Source: Nitrospinota bacterium
GTDB taxonomy: Bacteria; Nitrospinota; Nitrospinia; UBA9942
Length of the DNA: 6,574 nucleotides
Direction: 5' to 3'
NCBI GenBank assembly: GCA_016200365.1
Contig: JACQEW010000396.1
Span: forward strand, 1-6,574
Of the stretch, positions 4,407 through 6,574 are shown in pieces. The notes beneath the pieces were generated by a model, which worked only from the letters and a program-made list of their open reading frames with translations, was not told where the DNA came from and did no database searches. Both the position numbers and the translations under genes were made by a program. How positions within the stretch are numbered: the first letter of the stretch is position 1; each line of letters begins with the position of its first letter.

Positions 4407-6574
4407 ATGACTAAAGAGCTGCGCATACTTTTGCTTGAAGATGCTGCGGCTGATGCAGAGATGGTCGAGGAGGAGCTGCGTCAGGCGAAGATACCCTTTT
4501 CTTTAAAGCGGGTGTATTTGAAGGAGTCATTCATAAAATCGCTCGATGAGTTTTCTCCTGATATTATTTTGGCTGACTATACTCTTCCTTCTTTTGACGG
4601 TATGACAGCTCTGACTATCTCTAAGGAAAGGCGTCCCGATATTCCATTTATCTTTGTTTCGGGGACAATCGGCGAAGGGGTGGCAATTGACGCGCTTAAA
4701 CTGGGTGCGGTAGATTATGTTTATAAAAACCGTTTGTCCAAGCTTGTCCCGGCAGTGAAGAGGGCATTGAGAGAGATAAAGGAGAGGGAGGAGCGAAGAC
4801 GCGCAGGCGATGCCCTCATAGAAAGTGAAGAACGGTTCAGGGCAGTTGTGGAAACAGCAGGTGAAGCCATTATTTGTTTAAAAGCCCCTGATATTATTTA
4901 TTTCTGGAATAGGAAAGCTGAGGAGATATTCGGATACCCGATTTATGAAGTTATGGATAAGAGATTGCATGAGTTTATTGTTCCTGAAAGAGACTATGAG
5001 AAGGCAAAGGATGGTTTAAAAAAATTTTTCCAGACAGGGATGGGTCAGGTTGTCGGTAAGACCGTCGAGCTTACGGCAGTGCGTAAGGGTGGCGGCGAAT
5101 TTCCTGTTGAACTCTCTGTCTCTGCCATGAAGATAGGGGGGGTGTGGCATGCCACAGGGATCATCAGGGATATTACAGAGCGCAAGAAGGCAGAGGAAAG
5201 ACTCAGGGAAGAGGTGAATCTGAATACACACCTTCTGGCGATTAATGATGCTACTGCCAATATAATGGATATGGATAAAATGATGAGGCAGGTGCTTCAC
5301 TGCGGAAGTAAGATTACAGGATGCAATATATGTTTCTCATATATCTATGATATAGATGCAGCGGTCTTTAAGCCATGGCAGTCTTATGGACTCGAACAGA
5401 GTATGACGGCGATGTTTATGACAGAGACGATCGATGAGAAAACAGATTTTATTAAACAGGCAATGGAAGGCAGAAAACCCGTAATAATTTCCGATAAGCG
5501 TATCCTGCAATCTGTTTTCAATTATCTCACGGATATGGAAACTGCAGTTGTAATTCCGCTTATCGGGAATGACAATTATCTTGGATTGATTATAGGCATG
5601 TATAGGAAAACCTATGAATTTTCTGAAAGGGAAATGAAGGTCATGCAAGGAATTATGCATCAGGTCTCCGTTGCCCTCGAGCAGGCAAGGCTGCACAGGG
5701 AGTCGGTTGACAGGGCAATGGAGCTTTCCCATAAGATAGAGACAATACAGGTAATGCACGAGATAGATAGAAGCATTCTCTCAACGTTGGAGAGTGAAGA
5801 TATTCTTGAAATCACTGCAAGAATGACATCGAAGGTTATTTCGTCCGACTGGGTAGCTGTTCTGCTTGTGAATAGAGAAAGGGGAGGATTTGTTTATAAG
5901 GCAGGGTTTGGGATAAGTTTTGCATTAAAGGGTGGATTGGTTCCATTCGGAGACACCTCTGCATCGGAAGTTGTAAAGACAGGGAGGCATCAATTTGTCT
6001 CTGACCTTTCGCATGAAAAGAGACTCCTCCCCTTAGAAATGAGGTTATTAAATGAAGGCTATCGTTCTCATATAAGGGTTCCGTTAATCGTTAAAGGCGA
6101 AATAATTGCCATGCTTATTATCGGCAGTAAAAGGGTTGCTGCATTTACCCCCGAAGACCTCTCGACTTTAGAAAAGATTGCAGCGCAGATAAGTGTGGCA
6201 TTGGAAAATGCACGGCTTGTCTCCGACCTGAAGGATCTCTTTATTGGAACGGTGAAATCCCTTGCCTCTGCCATAGATGCCAAGTCGCCGTGGACTGCCG
6301 GACATTCCGAGAGGGTTACAAGATATGCCCTTGATATAGGAAGTAAGATTGGGTTTTCCATCTCGGAGATAAAAGATATAGAGCTTGGAGGACTGCTGCA
6401 TGATATAGGTAAAATCGGGACTTACGAGACAATCCTCGATAAACCCGGAAAATTGACGGATGAAGAATTTAAACTGATAAAACAGCATCCGGCAAAGGGG
6501 GCAGAGATATTATCTCCTATAAAGCAGATAAGGCATGTCATACCGATTGTAAGACATCACCACGAGAGGTATGA
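4407..6574 (+). CDS. Response regulator REC-PAS-GAF-GAF-HD-GYP, predicted c-di-GMP phosphodiesterase, 3' end cut
   Basis: An uninterrupted 722-codon frame runs to the window edge. Residues 5-120 form a receiver domain: acidic pocket E11-D12, phosphate acceptor D57 in LADYTLPSFDG, S85 in VSGT, K107. A charged coiled linker leads to a PAS domain (about 141-258, ending GIIRDITERKKAEE). Two GAF domains follow, about 285-430 (ending QVSVALEQARL) and 462-605 (ending QISVALENARL). From about 612 an HD-GYP domain begins with H633 (AGHSERV), H665-D666 (LLHDIGKIG), H694 (KQHP) and H717-H718 (RHHHERY); the window stops just before the expected GYP triplet. This domain hydrolyses c-di-GMP using bound metal. 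The start is set by GGGAGGT at 4396-4402, four bases before ATG. Phosphorylation by the upstream kinase is the simplest reading. The PAS and GAF ligands are unknown. Confidence 0.92.
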   Translation, partial: MTKELRILLLEDAAADAEMVEEELRQAKIPFSLKRVYLKESFIKSLDEFSPDIILADYTLPSFDGMTALTISKERRPDIPFIFVSGTIGEGVAIDALKLGAVDYVYKNRLSKLVPAVKRALREIKEREERRRAGDALIESEERFRAVVETAGEAIICLKAPDIIYFWNRKAEEIFGYPIYEVMDKRLHEFIVPERDYEKAKDGLKKFFQTGMGQVVGKTVELTAVRKGGGEFPVELSVSAMKIGGVWHATGIIRDITERKKAEERLREEVNLNTHLLAINDATANIMDMDKMMRQVLHCGSKITGCNICFSYIYDIDAAVFKPWQSYGLEQSMTAMFMTETIDEKTDFIKQAMEGRKPVIISDKRILQSVFNYLTDMETAVVIPLIGNDNYLGLIIGMYRKTYEFSEREMKVMQGIMHQVSVALEQARLHRESVDRAMELSHKIETIQVMHEIDRSILSTLESEDILEITARMTSKVISSDWVAVLLVNRERGGFVYKAGFGISFALKGGLVPFGDTSASEVVKTGRHQFVSDLSHEKRLLPLEMRLLNEGYRSHIRVPLIVKGEIIAMLIIGSKRVAAFTPEDLSTLEKIAAQISVALENARLVSDLKDLFIGTVKSLASAIDAKSPWTAGHSERVTRYALDIGSKIGFSISEIKDIELGGLLHDIGKIGTYETILDKPGKLTDEEFKLIKQHPAKGAEILSPIKQIRHVIPIVRHHHERY

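Noticed and set aside
5016..6488. Several minus-strand frames of 71-140 codons
   Set aside because: They lie within the continuous REC-PAS-GAF-GAF-HD-GYP frame and show no family features.

Overview
The window looks like a chromosomal segment of a free-living, Gram-negative-type environmental bacterium. Support comes from moderate-to-low GC with many AGG/AGA arginine codons, a Sec-type exported ankyrin protein, membrane histidine kinase and c-di-GMP signalling genes, and intergenic sequence packed with dispersed repeat elements. The style resembles Nitrospirota or former Deltaproteobacteria, but this is an impression from codon use and gene style and no marker gene is present.

Layout: (1) 1-731, minus strand: the N-terminal part of a secreted ankyrin-repeat protein that runs off the left edge. 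(2) 732-1007: an AT-rich divergent intergenic region with a 14-bp tandem direct repeat and an extended -10 promoter lying almost on top of the next start codon. (3) 1008-1910, plus: a nitrilase-superfamily amidohydrolase, very probably N-carbamoylputrescine amidase (aguB), without its usual partner agmatine deiminase in view. (4) 1911-2431: 521 bases without a gene, holding a 36-bp inverted repeat built of CACGAAT cores, fragments of other dispersed repeats, a near-consensus sigma70 promoter and a small palindrome at its predicted start point. (5) 2432-3892, plus: a six-helix membrane sensor histidine kinase. (6) 3849-4329, minus: a type II toxin-antitoxin pair (YafQ/RelE-like toxin and its antitoxin) lying backwards between the kinase and the next gene, overlapping the kinase 3' end by 44 bases. 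(7) 4407-6574, plus, cut by the right edge: a response regulator with REC-PAS-GAF-GAF-HD-GYP architecture, a predicted c-di-GMP phosphodiesterase.

How the genes may work together: the kinase and the REC-HD-GYP protein look like a two-component pair that would lower c-di-GMP in response to a membrane-sensed signal. The toxin-antitoxin cassette appears to have been inserted between them. The insertion idea rests on a three-copy heptamer tandem repeat directly at the toxin's 3' end, on the kinase tail being read from antisense toxin sequence, and on the promoter layout. The cassette's promoter is superimposed, face to face, on a candidate promoter for the HD-GYP gene, with an inverted repeat between the boxes. 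A repressor or RNA polymerase acting on one gene set could therefore also act on the other. This is the most unusual arrangement in the window. It is inferred from sequence and untested.
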